DNA from: Atherinomorus stipes
Taxonomy: Eukaryota; Chordata; Actinopteri; Atheriniformes; Atherinidae
Reading direction: 5' to 3'
DNA: 64,000 bases
Assembly (NCBI GenBank): GCA_023101725.1
Contig: JALJCO010013417.1
Coordinates: 35,001 to 99,000 of the forward strand
This document shows positions 26,970 through 38,663 of this stretch, in pieces (position 1 is the stretch's first letter; the number at the start of each line of letters is the position of its first letter). A program made the position numbers and the translations under genes. Below the pieces are notes generated by a model. It was not told the DNA's origin. It saw only the letters and a program-made list of their open reading frames with translations, and did no database searches.

Positions 26970-27615
26970 TCCTATAATTGTCAAGTATTGAATCATCTCT
27001 TTTCAAGGTTACCATCATGCATTCACAACTAAAGCTGTTGTAATGGCCATTTATTCCTTAAATACATGAAGTTTTGACTGTAGATTTATCATAAAACTTT
27101 ACAATGAAGGCGTGGAACCGTGCAGCAATCATACAGCACTCAGTGGAATGGGAAAAATCAGACATGAAACAGATTTATCGTTGATTTATTCAAAACAAGA
27201 GCAGCAAATCTTAATGAGAAACATCCACCCACCCTTCTGCATTTATTCGTTCCCCTTGCAGGGACAGCAGACATCACCTCCTCCCTGACATCAGCAGGCG
27301 CTGTCTCCGGGTGATAGCCTGCAGTAAAAGCCTTGTTGATCTCCATTCATGAGACGCTTTTGAACCGCTCTTCGTCTGACCTGTCACCCAGGACCAGTTT
27401 GCCATGGGAGACCCCACAAAGCAACAGACAACACAGCTCCAAGGATCATTCAGGTGCTCAAACCCCTCCACCACGATAAGGTGGCGGTTCGAGGAGGGGA
27501 AAAAAATAAAAGAAAACAAAAGGCCTTATTAAACCTAAGGGAAAAGGATTGAAAGAAAATCCTGCGTGTGAGCAGAGTAAATAGATGAATCAAATTGCTT
27601 TGGTCTGTGTGTAAA
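26970..27615. other. Spacer between the convergent Harbinger genes
   Basis: No coding feature is supported. It includes aaaataaaagaaaac-type A-rich sequence near 27500. Confidence 0.4.
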
Positions 27616-29063
27616 TTAAAGATAATCATGCTCCATGAGGCAGCCAGGTAAGGCGACAGGAGCGGACACTTCAGCAGCTATGCGGGCCCGTAGCCTGTTG
27701 CCCGAAGCCTCTCTTCCCTCTGGTTCAGCCTGCCCCTCTTCATCCGCCCCCGGCTCCTCTGCCAACTCTTCCAGGACGTCCTGGGTCCCAACACAGATGT
27801 TGTGTAGCATGCATCAGGCTGCAACCACGATGGGTGCCTGTCTGGGTCGCACCTCCACTGCGCGCAGGAATATGGCCCTCCAGCGCGTCTTCAGCATGCC
27901 AAAGGCACGCTCAATGATATTGCGCCCTTTTGCATGGTGCTTATTGAAGCGGCGGTCAACGGCATCTGTACAAATGACACATTATGATCATCGTCATCAT
28001 TATCGTGTTCTTACTGGCTACTGGTTGGTGATACGGAGTCAGGATGGTGACTGGGCACTGAAGGCATGGGTATCCCCCATCCCCCAGGAGAAAGTAGCCC
28101 TCTGGTGGGTAAAGGGCTTCTTTGTAAATGGGGGACCTTCTGAGGACTAGGGCGTCATGCACAGACCCAGGGTTGCCCACATAAACATCCAAAAATGGCC
28201 CTTCAGCATCACAGATGCCCTGCAGGATGATGGAGGGGTATAATTTTCTGTTTATATATGACCCATGCTGGGGTTCCGCTGGAGGCACAATGCGTACATG
28301 GCACCCATCTATGGCCCCAGCAGCACGCTGAAATGCGACATGGCCTGTGAGACCCTCAAAGCCAGCCCCCACCGTTTGCAGGTCCTCATCCGCTGGGAAA
28401 TAAATAAGCTTGTGGATTGCAGCCATCATTTTGTGCAGAGCTGCATGTACCATCCTGCAGACAGTGGAGGTTGGTATGGCAAACGTTCGCCCTGTTTGCC
28501 TGTAGGACGCACCGCATGCCAGCCAGTTGATGGTCACCAGTACCTCCACCACATGGCTCCAGCCGTGGCTTTTCTCGTCCTTCAGAAACTGGAGCACTTT
28601 GTTGATTGTTTCTCTTGAAAGCCGCATGGAGGGTTTTGGGTCCCCATCACTGAAAAACAGGGCCAGTATGGGGACTGAATAGTTTATTCTGGCATATGTT
28701 ACACTTGGTTTCTGTGGCATGAATATTAAATGTTATTAATCAAATCAGCCTTGAAAATGCAGTGCACTTATGAGTTCATGTGAGGCTCAAACTTTGCTCA
28801 GACTTGCTTGTTGGATTTCTTTTTCATGTCAGCATTTTTACTCATATAAGCTGAGCATAACTCATTCCATCTGGCATATGAGGATTTTTTTACACAGTAC
28901 TTACCATGGCCACAACTGCTGCCAGTGCAAGCCTTCTCCTCCTCTGCATCCTCTTCTTCCATCGTGCTTTAATGGCTGCAATGCGTCGCCTGCACTTTGC
29001 AGCCTCCTCTTCTGCCTCTATATGATACAGGGCAGCCACAACAGCCAAACCTGAGCGATCCAT
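27616..29063 (-). pseudogene. PIF/Harbinger transposase (HARBI1-like), one premature stop
   Basis: This DDE nuclease would cut the element out and reinsert it. Exon 1 (29063-28905) starts MDRSGLAVVAALYHIEAEEE and has an Arg/Lys-rich tail; its donor is ATG|GTAAGT. Exon 2 (28711-28015) starts after CACAG in phase 0 and carries the helix-turn-helix QTGRTFAIPTSTVCRMVHAA, the first catalytic Asp in AAGAIDGCHVRI and the second in VGNPGSVHDALVLR. A tentative 49-nt intron follows. Exon 3 (27965-27616) holds the Glu in GRNIIERAFGMLKTRWR. Together they give 402 codons including the stop, a normal length. A TGA at 27814-27816 sits just before CMLHNI, where family members have Cys. Confidence 0.85.
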
Positions 29064-29317
29064 TTCTATTTTCTGCCATTGTTCCTGGCCTTTTATCTGC
29101 ACGCTCTCCCTTGTTTTCCTCTCACAGCTGTTTTTGACCACCTCATTATGACCCGATTGCCTATTTGCATGGATGTGCTTATAGGCTATGGGGAATAAAT
29201 AGACTAATTTACATGTTGAAAACAAAACAACACTCACTCGGTATAACTGTTCTGCAGCAGTTACTTTAATTGTTTTTATTTGTTTCAGTGCAATTAATGT
29301 GTGTCCAATAAACAATA

Positions 29318-29545
29318 GATAACCAACAGTTGTGGAATATTACAATATTATTTTCACGGTGACGGGCAGCTCATGCTCTGCACTGTTGTGCACCGGTTGT
29401 GATGTCACAGAGTTTGCGCTGTCCCAAACCAACAAGAACGCGGAGTCTGCACTTGTGGACTCCGCAAGTGCAGACTACAAGTCCGTACCCGCAAGTTCAC
29501 GAGTACAGAGTACGCAAACTAGGATTTGAGAAACGGCCCTGGATT
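29318..29545. repeat. Possible DNA-transposon end with palindromic core
   Basis: gagtctgcacttg and caagtgcagac form a stem around 29444-29474. The outer agtttgcg...gagaaacggccct resembles termini of Harbinger/ISL2EU-type elements. The partner end was not identified. Confidence 0.4.
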
Positions 29546-29557
29546 TTCCAAGAGAAC

Positions 29558-29822
29558 CTACCTGCAGTTACAATGAGGGCGCTGCCATAGCGATCCATGC
29601 AGGAAGTCTCATGCAGAAGTTAGTTAAACACCACCAACAGTAACTATCTGCAGCTGGCAAACAGATGCGTACGGTGTAGTCGGTGGTTAGGGTTCGGGTT
29701 AGGAGGAGGGTCAGGGGTAGGGCTAGATTTTACTAAGTTACATGAAAAACAAACTTCCGACGGGACTTCCGGCGTGGATTGGATATATGGTCACGTACCG
29801 TGACTGCAGTTGGGTCCCTCTC
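29558..29822 (-). mobile_element. MITE family member, copy B (inverted relative to 20773-21055)
   Basis: It runs from cctacctgcagttacaatga to gactgcagttgggtccctct, a clear reverse-complement copy of 20773-21055 with scattered substitutions. Confidence 0.78.
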
Positions 29823-30599
29823 GGATTTTCTTCTCTGAGAAAACAAACAAACAAACAAAAAACCCAACCCTAACCCCCAAACAGGGGATATTTGGTTATT
29901 TACACAAGTGAGGCGTATGAACTCAGTTCACACAGAACATCGTAAAAGAAACGGTCTTTAGAAGTTTTAAAGTCTGTAAAAAATACGTTTTCGAAGAATT
30001 TTTTGTTTGTTTATTTGTTTGTTTGTTTTTTAGACTTTAGAGACAGTGGCCTGATCGGTTAAATATCAGTGGGGTGGCTGATTTTCAATGCTCAGTTTTA
30101 AGGCAGATATAGGCCAATATCGATAGGGAGCCAATTATATCATGCATCCCTAAAATATATATATATACATACATATATTTATATTTATGTATATATATAT
30201 ATGTACACACACAGTTGGTATGGGAAGTATTCAGACCCCTTTAACCTTTTCACTCTTTGTTTCATTGCAGCCATTTTCCAAAATTAAAAAAGTTCATGTA
30301 ATATCTCATTAACGTCTCTCAGCTCCATCTGGACAGAAACAAACAGAAATGTAGAAATTTTTGCAAATTTATTAAAAAAGGAAAACTGCTTTTGACACTT
30401 TGCAGCCACATCGTTAAATTAGGAGATTAAATCATTTCAAAGTTCATCCTCTTCTCATTAAATGGTATTTTTCGTTTGTAACTAACCGCAGACAGCAGCT
30501 CAGTGTTAATGGAACATATCTGACATTAACATTTGAGCGCAGATGCACCACAAGTGTGCACGAGTTCACCGGTTCTGTTTTCTTGCACACAGACGCATG

Positions 30600-31310
30600 T
30601 AGAAGTTTTTATCCAAACAATCACATCATTAAGTTTTCAGATGATACTGCAGTTTTGACACTGCTGGATAAGAACCGGGACTGATCGGAATATTTTATGG
30701 AAATTCAGAGGTTTGTGAACTGGTGTGACAATAATCATCTCGTTGTAAACAAGACAGAGGAAATGGTGTTTGACCCTCGGGAGGTGGGAGACCACAAGCC
30801 TCAGGTCATCCACAGCCGAGCCATTGCCCAGGTGCAGTCATATAGATATCTCTGTGTATTTATTGACAAAGCGCTCACCTGGAGCACACATTTCCACAGT
30901 ATCTGTTGCAGATTGCACCAACGCCTGCATTCCCTTCGTCTTTAAGAGTCCATGGTGTTAATCAAAAATTCATGTTAGTTTTTTACAGAGCAGTTGTAGA
31001 AAGTCTAGTTAGGTACAGCATTACAGCTTGGTTTGGTAACCGATCAGTGCAGCTGAAAAATAAACTTCCCCGGCTATTTAATGTTGCAGGTAAATTATGG
31101 GTATTAATGAGCTTGCCCCTGGTCATAAGATCTATGAACTAGCCACTCTGCAACTAGCCCATAAGATAATTAATGATTCATCACATACTCTGTACAGGGA
31201 GTTTGAGCTACTACCATCTGGTAGAAGATTTAGGGTTCCTCACTGTAGATTGAACAGATTTAAAAATTATTTTGTTCCTATTAAACTGGTAAATAAGGCT
31301 GGATAAGACC
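30600..31310 (+). pseudogene. LINE reverse transcriptase C-terminal fragment
   Basis: HIIKFSDDTAVLTLLDKN (30619 on) contains the FxDD catalytic motif of RT. After a TGA comes MEIQRFVNWCDNNHLVVNKT and a YRYLCVFIDKALTWSTH block typical of L2/Rex-type RTs, then, after frameshifts, the LVRYSITAWFGN motif. It is dead. Confidence 0.85.
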
Positions 31311-31378
31311 AGAGCCTTTTGTGCCTTTCTGACAGTTCAGCAATTTTACTGACCTGCACTTAATTAAATTGTTTTTAT

Positions 31379-32262
31379 GTACACTGCCTGGCCAAAAAAA
31401 AGGTCATTGACTCTAATACTTTGTTGGACGGCCTTTATCTTTGATTGCGGCAGCATTCGCTGTGTTTCCAGAAGCTTCTGCAATGTCACCAGATTTATTT
31501 GCATCCTGTTGCATCAATTTTTCACCAAGATCTTCATGATGATTGTAGAGTCTGACCACAGCACATCCCAAAGATTCTCAATGGGGTTCAGGTCTGGACT
31601 CTGTGGGGGCCAATCCATGTGTGAAAATGATGTCTGATGATCCCTGAACCATCTTTCACAATCTGAGCCCGATAAATTCTGGCACGGTCATCTTGGAATA
31701 TGGCCGTGCCATCAGGAAAGAAACATCCATTGATGGAATAACCTGCTCATTCAGTATATTCAGGTATCAGCTGACCTCATTATCTGAGCTCATACTGTTG
31801 CTGAACCTGGACCTGAGCAACTGCAGCAACCCCAGATCATCACACTGCCCCCACAGGCTCATACAGTAGCACTAGGCATGATGCTGCATCACTTCATCTG
31901 CCTTTCCGGCCACATTTCTTCCTGGAAGATGATGGTCCACCATCCTTCCAGTTTTTCAGAATGTGTTGGACTGTTCTGAACCCAGTTTTAGTAGTTTCTG
32001 CATCTCCTTAGATGTTTTCACCTCTTGATGTCAATGATTTGACCCTTCTCAGACAGACTAACATCTTTTCCACGACCACGGATGTGTCTTTCCACATGGT
32101 TGTTTAGGAAATGAGAAGCAACTCATTGCACCAGTTGGGGTTAAATAACTTGTTGCAGCTGAAAGATAATCGCCCATCATGTAATTATCCAATAGGAGGC
32201 TCGTTCCTATTTGCTTAGTTACATCCAGGTGGCCACTTTTTTTGGGCCAGGCAGTGTATGTC
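31379..32262 (-). mobile_element. Tc1/mariner-like deletion derivative, copy 2
   Basis: The ends are TAcactgcctggccaaaa and ttttgggccaggcagtgTA. The interior is the same as 7136-8030, including the internal deletion junction near 31904-31912. It has inserted in the LINE. Confidence 0.88.
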
Positions 32263-32499
32263 GTACTTTTTTTGAGTATCGATGTTTCAGACAGGACATG
32301 CAGGTACTGATGGCAGTACCACATTTGCCCTTTCTGGCACTGGTTTTTGTATGTGTTTTTTATGTTTTTATTGCTCGTGTATTGATTATAGATACTGTGC
32401 TGCAGCATGGGTGAATGACCCAATACAAATTTCTCTCTTTGAGAGACAATAAAGTTCATCTTGAATCTTGAATCTTGAAATATGACATGGTGATAAGTA

Positions 32500-33340
32500 T
32501 TGAGTACTTTGCTCAGTACTGAGTAGAAGTACTTCTGAGCTGGTACAGCCATGAGTCTTCTTGGGAATGATGCAACACGTGTTCCACACCTGGATTTGGG
32601 ATCTTCTGGTTCTTCTTGCAGATCCTCTCCAGTTCTGTCAGGTTGGATGGTGAACGGTGGTGTTCAGCCATTTTCAGGCTCTCAGAGATGCTCAGTTGGG
32701 TTTAAGTCAGGGTTCTGGCTGGGCCGGTCCAGAATGGTCCAGAGTGGTTCTGATCCACTCCTTTGTTATTTCAGCTGTGTGTGAGGGTCATTGTCTTGTT
32801 GGAAGGTGAACCTTCGGCCCAGTCTGAGCTCCTGAACTCTGGAAGAACTTTTCTTCCAGGATCTCTGTACTTGGCCGCATTCATCTTTCCTTCAACTGCA
32901 ACCAGTCGTCCTGTCCCTGCAGCTGAAAAACACCCCATATCATGATGCTGCCACCACCATGCTTCACTGTTGGGATGGTATTGGGCAGGTGATGAGCAGT
33001 GCCCGGTTTTCTCCACACAAACCGCTTAGAATGAACTCCAAAAAGTTCAATCTTGGTCTCATCAGACCAGAGAATCTTATTTCTCTCAGTCTGGGACTCC
33101 TTCATGTGTTTTTTACAAACTCTATGCGGGCTTTCATATATCTGCACTGAGGAGAGGCTTCCATCGGGCCGCTCTGCCATAAAGCCCCGACTGGTGGAGG
33201 CTGCAGTGATCGTTGACTTTGTGGAACTTTCTCCATCTCCCTACTGCATCTCTGGAGCTCAGCCACAGTGATCTTTGGCTTCTTCTTTACTCTCTCACCA
33301 AGGCTCTTCTCCCACCATTGCTCAGTTTGGCTGGACGGCC
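32500..33340 (-). pseudogene. Tc1-like transposase remnant
   Basis: The minus strand reads [20 protein letters not shown] then [20 protein letters not shown] and, in other frames, a CSPD-less NPTEHL-type third motif near 32695. It is colinear with 19220-20210 but broken, and lacks the DNA-binding N-terminus. Confidence 0.83.
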
Positions 33341-33424
33341 TGTGAAAACTTTAACAGGGTCTGAATACTTTCCGTACCCGCTGTATATATATACAGTATA
33401 TTTAATCGATGATTGAATACAGAC

Positions 33425-34290
33425 CTACTACCAAGGTTATAACAGTTTTGGATTTTTCATTAGTTTTAGTTTTTATTTAGTTTTGACTTTTTGTTTTTGG
33501 GCGGCTGTAGCTCAGGTGGAAGAGCAGTCATCTTTCAACCGGAGGGTTGTGGGATCGATTCCAGGCTTCCCCAGACTACATGCCGAAGTGACCTTGGGCA
33601 AGACACTGAACCCCAAGTTGCCTCCCTATGTGCCCATCGGGGTACATAGGGAGGCACAATCACACACAATCACACACACATTCATACCCCCCATCGGGGT
33701 ATGAATGTGTGTGATTGTGTGTGGGACTGGGTGAATGTGATACGTAGTGTACAGCGCTTTGGGCGGTGAGAATGACTGGAAAAGCGCTATATAAGTACAG
33801 TCCATTTACCATTTTTCAAGTCAGTTAGCTTTAGTTTTTTTTTTTTGTTTTTTTTAGAAGGTTTGCTAGTTTTTTTTTTTTATTAGTTTTTAGTTTTTGG
33901 AAAATGCTTAGTTTAAATTTAGTTTTTATTAGTTTCAGTCTTAGTTTTAGTTTTTGGGGATTTGTTTTTGTAAATTATAGGTATTTGTCTGGCGTGACAT
34001 TCAAAATCATCAGAAAGTCACTCGAAATAAAAGCAAAGTAAATAGATTCGATAGAAATAGATTTCATATTAACCCCAAAAGCTTATGTATTAAAGAAATT
34101 TACAAAAACTAAAACCAAGGATGTTTTTGCAACAGTTTTAGTTAGTTTTTTAAAGACACAATAATGTTTCAGTTAAGTTCAGTTTTTTGAAAAACTGTCA
34201 TTTTTATTTTTATTTTAGTTAACGAAAAATTTTTTTTCAATTTCAGTTTTCGTTTTTTCGGTAGTTTTAGTTAACTACAATAACTGTGCC
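33425..34290. repeat. TTTTAGTT-rich interspersed repeat, split by a SINE
   Basis: T-rich sequence with many ttagtttttatt/agtttcagt pieces lies on both sides of the SINE. The end gtagttttagttaactacaa near 34260 resembles a MITE terminus. Confidence 0.55.
33499..33816 (+). mobile_element. tRNA-derived SINE
   Basis: The tRNA head has an A box tagctcaggtgg at 33508 and a B box gggatcgattcc at 33551. The body is accttgggcaagacactgaa, then ggaaaagcgctatataagta and a cagtccatttaccattt 3' end, which is a common fish SINE. It contains an inverted repeat around ccccatcggggtatgaatg. Confidence 0.88.
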
Positions 34291-34384
34291 TACTACCATT
34301 AAAACGTAGATGCTGTATATGGAACAATGTAAATTAATGTTTAATAAGCTTCACTTCTTTCCTGCAAGTTCAGACATTGTGATT

Positions 34385-34432
34385 AAGTGTTTTATTATCA
34401 TTGTTATTATTATTATTATCATTATTATTCCC
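34385..34432. repeat. (ATT)n microsatellite just upstream of the probable RNF2 promoter
   Basis: Imperfect tta/ttatta units. Confidence 0.85.
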
Positions 34433-34489
34433 GTGGACAAACGCTCCTACTGGAAAGTTTTTCAGATCTGTGCTGAACCGTCTTTCCTC

Positions 34490-34588
34490 TCCGCCTACAT
34501 TTCCCAGGGTGCATCGCTTCTAGTTGGTCAGCCATATTGGTTTCCCCAAACGCGCTTGGTCGATCGGCCCCGACTCACAAGTGGAAAT
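34490..34588 (+). promoter_or_regulatory. rnf2: Probable RNF2 promoter and untranslated first exon
   Basis: The sequence cctacatttcccagggtgca (34494 on) fits the ZNF143/THAP11-type core promoter motif (ACTACAnnTCCCAnnnTGC). It is followed by an inverted CCAAT box (ttggtc), a YY1-like gccatattgg and CpG-rich sequence, then a clean donor aaat|GTAAGT at 34589. No TATA box is seen. The position upstream of the RNF2 start exon, on the same strand, supports a 5'UTR exon; the assignment is inference. Confidence 0.5.
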
Positions 34589-34599
34589 GTAAGTAGAGA

Positions 34600-35228
34600 A
34601 ACAGAAATAATCGCCATTTCTACACAGACTTGCCGTCCCTGCGTCAGTGATCCGCGTGGATGTGAGATTATAATCCGTTCAGGTGTTCGGGCTTCTTTTA
34701 ATCTCACAAATGAGGCTGGAATGGGAGCTAGCTTACCTCGGAGGCTCGTCTGTTGTTGTTTGTCACAGCGACAAATTGCATCCAACACTCCGCAGCAGCA
34801 TTCAGGATCGTAACGCATTTTATTTCAGTTTCTTTCCTTTAAGCTGAAAGAATGAGGTGTTATCGTGGCCTGTGGGTTGTTTCCACTCTGCCAGGCTGCT
34901 CCTTGTGAAGGCGCTGTGCTCAGAAGCACGGCTGCAGTAGCATCTGGTAGCAGGTTAGCTGTAGCTGAAGCCCGCAGGTTCCCCGCTAATGTGTTTGCGG
35001 GGTCAGCCTGTTATTCGCTGGCTGATAAGCCAGTGGCGATGCCGCAGACTGGAGCAAATGTCTGTTCAAACACGTCCCTGTGTTTGCAGGAGGTGTAGTG
35101 AAGGCGCGTGCTGTGAGTCACACACTGGCTGTGCTTTATTGACATGTTTAGCTGCTAGCTGTGCAGGAATCACAGCTGATGCTTGACATGAACATTGTCA
35201 TATTTCAGGATTAAAATACGCCAATTTA
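34600..35228. other. First part of RNF2 intron 1, mostly unique
   Basis: It is CpG-richer than its surroundings up to about 35110, and no transposon end is seen. Confidence 0.4.
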
Positions 35229-35795
35229 CTAGGGATACACATTACTTAAAAAAAAAAGACGATATCGATAACCAATACATTTTAGAGCCTAAAGGCCGAT
35301 ACCAATAACACACACACACACACACACCTGTTCATGATATCAATACTGTTAACAAAACCAAAAGATTTTTCATTCTCTAAATGAAGATTTTTCTCCCAAA
35401 GGTATCAAACTATTAGATATCTCAAATGCACATCAACTTAAATGAGATGCGTTGTGACCGATACAAAAATAAAGGCTCCTTAAACATGCATCAGGATTAC
35501 AAGCTGAAAACGTGATAGCAAGTAAAAAAATACAAATAAAACAGCAGAAAATGATGCTGACAAGTTAGATTAAAACATTTATGGTATGTTAACACAATCT
35601 GAAAATGTCATGAGTAAGCAATAATAACTGGCCGGTCAGACTTGTTTGAGGAAATAGTCTCCTAATGTGAGCAGAGCACGACTGTGCTGACAAAAATAAT
35701 ACATATGCCATCAGGGCAAGTCGTCATGATGTCAGACGTATCGGAATGATGTAATAATCTCCTGTTATCGGACCGATAATTATCCTGCAGCCCAA
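35229..35795. mobile_element. Degraded hAT-like element
   Basis: The left agggatacacatta and right gataattatcctgcagccca are consistent with decayed hAT termini around internal cgatatcgataacc and ccgataatt palindromes. Confidence 0.45.
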
Positions 35796-36074
35796 CAGTT
35801 TGATCCTCTTCATCATGTTGGAGAAGCCAGAACCAGACCGGCATGGTTCATCTGTGGGACTACGAGTCACATATCTGCAGTACAACCTCAAAAACTTCAA
35901 ACTTTTTCATAAAAACAAATCATTATCATTATCAATATGCTTCTGGGCTTTTATGGATCCGTTTATTGTTTTAGATGGTTTTACGGATGGACAGGTGATC
36001 TCACTGAAAAATAGTTAAAATTATATTCACATTAAACTCAGAAGGTTTGCCTTTACTTTAAATAGCCAAGTACA

Positions 36075-36425
36075 GCAGTACGGCTGTCATTTATCCACTA
36101 ATCGTTGACTGTCACAATAGTCAGAGACTAATATAATCGATTAATCGTTTATTGTTTATCAGCTTTGTTTTTCTCTCAAAGTTGCCGCTCTACTTTCCAC
36201 TGCCTCGTCCGTCTTTCTGTCTGGTTGCTTTTCTTTCATAGTTTATTGACATAAATAAACAAACAAACACGACCAGTCAAATGTTTGGACGCATTTTCCA
36301 TTAGATTCAATGAGAAAGTGTCCAAACTTTTGACTGGCTCTGTAAATATGCTGCGGTTTTCATATGATCCGATTAGTCGACTCATTGACAAAATAATTGG
36401 TGACTAGTCGATTATCAAAACAATG
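36075..36425. mobile_element. hAT-like MITE with ATCGACTAGT-type arms, with a nested GTTTGGAC hairpin
   Basis: Arms atttatccactaatcgttga and actagtcgattatcaaaaca enclose a small nested hairpin accagtcaaatgtttggac/gtccaaacttttgactgg (36270-36340). Positions 49985-50345 are a second copy carrying the same nested hairpin. Confidence 0.65.
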
Positions 36426-36603
36426 GTTTGTTTTGTTGTAGTATGGTATAAGTAGTCAACATGAGGCTTTAAGAAAAAGAAAAGTGGATGTCAGTACGTC
36501 CGTACTTACCCATACCACAAGAAAATACATACATACCTCACAGACTCTTACAGACGAGGCCACATTAGGGGGGCCCAAGTAGTTGATAATTTGTTGATTT
36601 GTA

Positions 36604-36800
36604 GAGGTGGACCGATTAATCGGTTTGGCCGTTAAATCCGTACCGACAGCACCTTTTACAAGGGCATCGGTGGAACCGGGCGTGTCGCCATAACAGATTT
36701 TGCTGTGTGATTAATTTTTTTCTCAGAAATGATCGCTCTAAGCGCTAATATTGCACTAAAACAAGTGTTATTTTGAGACCATTTTCAACTAATATAATGT
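36604..36800. mobile_element. hAT-like terminus fragment
   Basis: agaggtggaccgattaatcg resembles a known type of fish hAT end. No partner end was found. Confidence 0.35.
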
Positions 36801-37156
36801 CATAATAATGCAAGATTTCCTTTTCAATGATTAATAAACTTGTACTTTATAGAACAAAAGTAATTACTTGAATGAATTCTCAGTCTGATGAACACTGAAT
36901 GGAAACCAAACACAACCAAAAGCAGTGAACACGATAATGAAGTCTCTGTAAACAAAACTGTCCTACAGAAATGATTAAACGTGAGGCTCAGACGGGGAAA
37001 CCAGGTAGTGTCTGTAAATAATAGTAGCAGGAGCATCACTCCGCCAGAAACGCGAGGGTTCGTTCCTCCTCCTTCAGAGATCAGGATCTGCCTTTGCCGT
37101 GGTTTCGTTTTCACGTCGTCTCTCTTCCTCCTCTGCATGTAGCTGCTGACCACGTC

Positions 37157-38524
37157 AGAGCTGTTATCTCACTGGCTGCTCGGAAAGGTCACAGACAAAG
37201 CTGTTATCTCACTGGCTGCTCGGAAAGGTCGCAGGCAAAGCTGTTATCTCACTGGCTGCTCGGAAAGGTCGCAGGCAAAGCTGTTATCTCACTGGCTGCT
37301 CGGAAAGGTCGCAGACAAAGCTGTTATCTCACTGGCTGCTCGGAAAGGTCACAGACAAAGCTGTCATCTCACTGGCTGCTCTGAAAGGTCGCAGACAAAG
37401 CTGTCATCTCACTGGCTGCTCGGAAAGGTCACAGACAAAGCTGTTATCTCACAGGCTGCTCTGAAAGGTCGCAGACAAAGCTGTCATCTCACTGGCTGCT
37501 CGGAAAGGTCACAGGCAAAGCTGTTATCTCACTGGCTGCTCTGAAAGGTCGCAGACAAAGCTGTCATCTCACTGGCTGCTCTGAAAGGTCGCAGGCAAAG
37601 CTGTCATCTCACTGGCTGCTCTGAAAGGTCGCAGACAAAGCTGTCATCTCACTGGCTGCTCTCGGAAAGGTCACAGACAAAGCTGTCATCTCACTGGCTG
37701 CTCGGAAAGGTCACAGACAAAGCTGTCATCTCACTGGCTGCTCGGAAAGGTCACAGACAAAGCTGTTATCTCACTGGCTGCTCGGAAAGGTCGCAGACAA
37801 AGCTGTCATCTCACTGGCTGCTCGGAAAGGTCGCAGACAAAGCTGTTATCTCACTGGCTGCTCGGAAAGGTCGCAGACAAAGCTGTCATCTCACTGGCTG
37901 CTCGGAAAGGTCGCAGACAAAGCTGTCATCTCACTGGCTGCTCGGAAAGGTCGCAGACAAAGCTGTTATCTCACTGGCTGCTCGGAAAGGTCGCAGACAA
38001 AGCTGTCATCTCACTGGCTGCTCGGAAAGGTCGCAGACAAAGCTGTCATCTCACTGGCTGCTCGGAAAGGTCGCAGACAAAGCTGTTATCTCACTGGCTG
38101 CTCGGAAAGGTCGCAGACAAAGCTGTTATCTCACTGGCTGCTCGGAAAGGTCGCAGACAAAGCTGTTATCTCACTGGCTGCTCGGAAAGGTCGCAGACAA
38201 AGCTGTTATCTCACTGGCTGCTCGGAAAGGTCGCAGACAAAGCTGTTATCTCACTGGCTGCTCGGAAAGGTCGCAGACAAAGCTGTCATCTCACTGGCTG
38301 CTCGGAAAGGTCGCAGACAAAGCTGTCATCTCACTGGCTGCTCGGAAAGGTCACAGACAAAGCTGTCATCTCACTGGCTGCTCGGAAAGGTCACAGACAA
38401 AGCTGTCATCTCACTGGCTGCTCGGAAAGGTCGCAGACAAAACTGTTATCTCACTGGCTGCTCTCGGAAAGGTCACAGACAAAACTGTCATCTCACTGGC
38501 TGCTTGGAAAGGTCACAGGCAAAC
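37157..38524 (+). repeat. 40-bp minisatellite in RNF2 intron 1, about 34 copies
   Basis: The unit is ctgttatctcactggctgct plus cggaaaggtcgcagacaaag. Units differ at a few fixed positions (tta/tca, cgg/ctg, cgc/cac). Two units carry a 2-bp CT insertion (37660, 38462). Confidence 0.97.
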
Positions 38525-38663
38525 CAGGTCAAAGGTCACATAATATTAAAAGCTGTGGAAAAGTTGTCATGTTTACTGTACATGGCAGCTGTCGTGTTTT
38601 GTTTCCCATAAGTGACTTTTGTATCTGATATGTCTTTTCTTAAAAGCTGTTGTTGATGTTTGG

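Larger units (their letters stand above)
30389..32467 (+). mobile_element. L2-like LINE, 5'-truncated, with a nested Tc1 derivative
   Basis: The 3' end is a fish L2-type tail: ttgagagacaataaagttca then repeated cttgaat. The RT fragment is at 30600-31310. The body is interrupted at a TA by the element 31379-32262. The left boundary is inferred from where the surrounding Tc1 sequence stops. Confidence 0.72.
30209..33385 (-). mobile_element. Tc1-like element interrupted by a LINE, which is itself interrupted
   Basis: The left end cacagttggtatgggaagta at 30210 and the right end tactttccgtacccgctgTA at 33385 belong to the same family as 18842-20461. The left IR stops at ...ggaaaactg about 30388. 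The element resumes at gaaatatgacatggtgataa about 32468. The 5' part of the transposase and most of the right IR are deleted (junction near 33342). Confidence 0.82.

Noticed and set aside
33499..33575. A functional tRNA gene
   Set aside because: It is the tRNA-like head of a SINE with its full body and characteristic 3' end.
34865..35098. A 77-codon frame near the RNF2 promoter
   Set aside because: No homology is recognised. Open frames of this length are expected in GC-rich intron sequence.
37157..38524. A CRISPR array
   Set aside because: The 40-bp units are contiguous with no unique spacers, and the genome is that of a vertebrate. It is a minisatellite.
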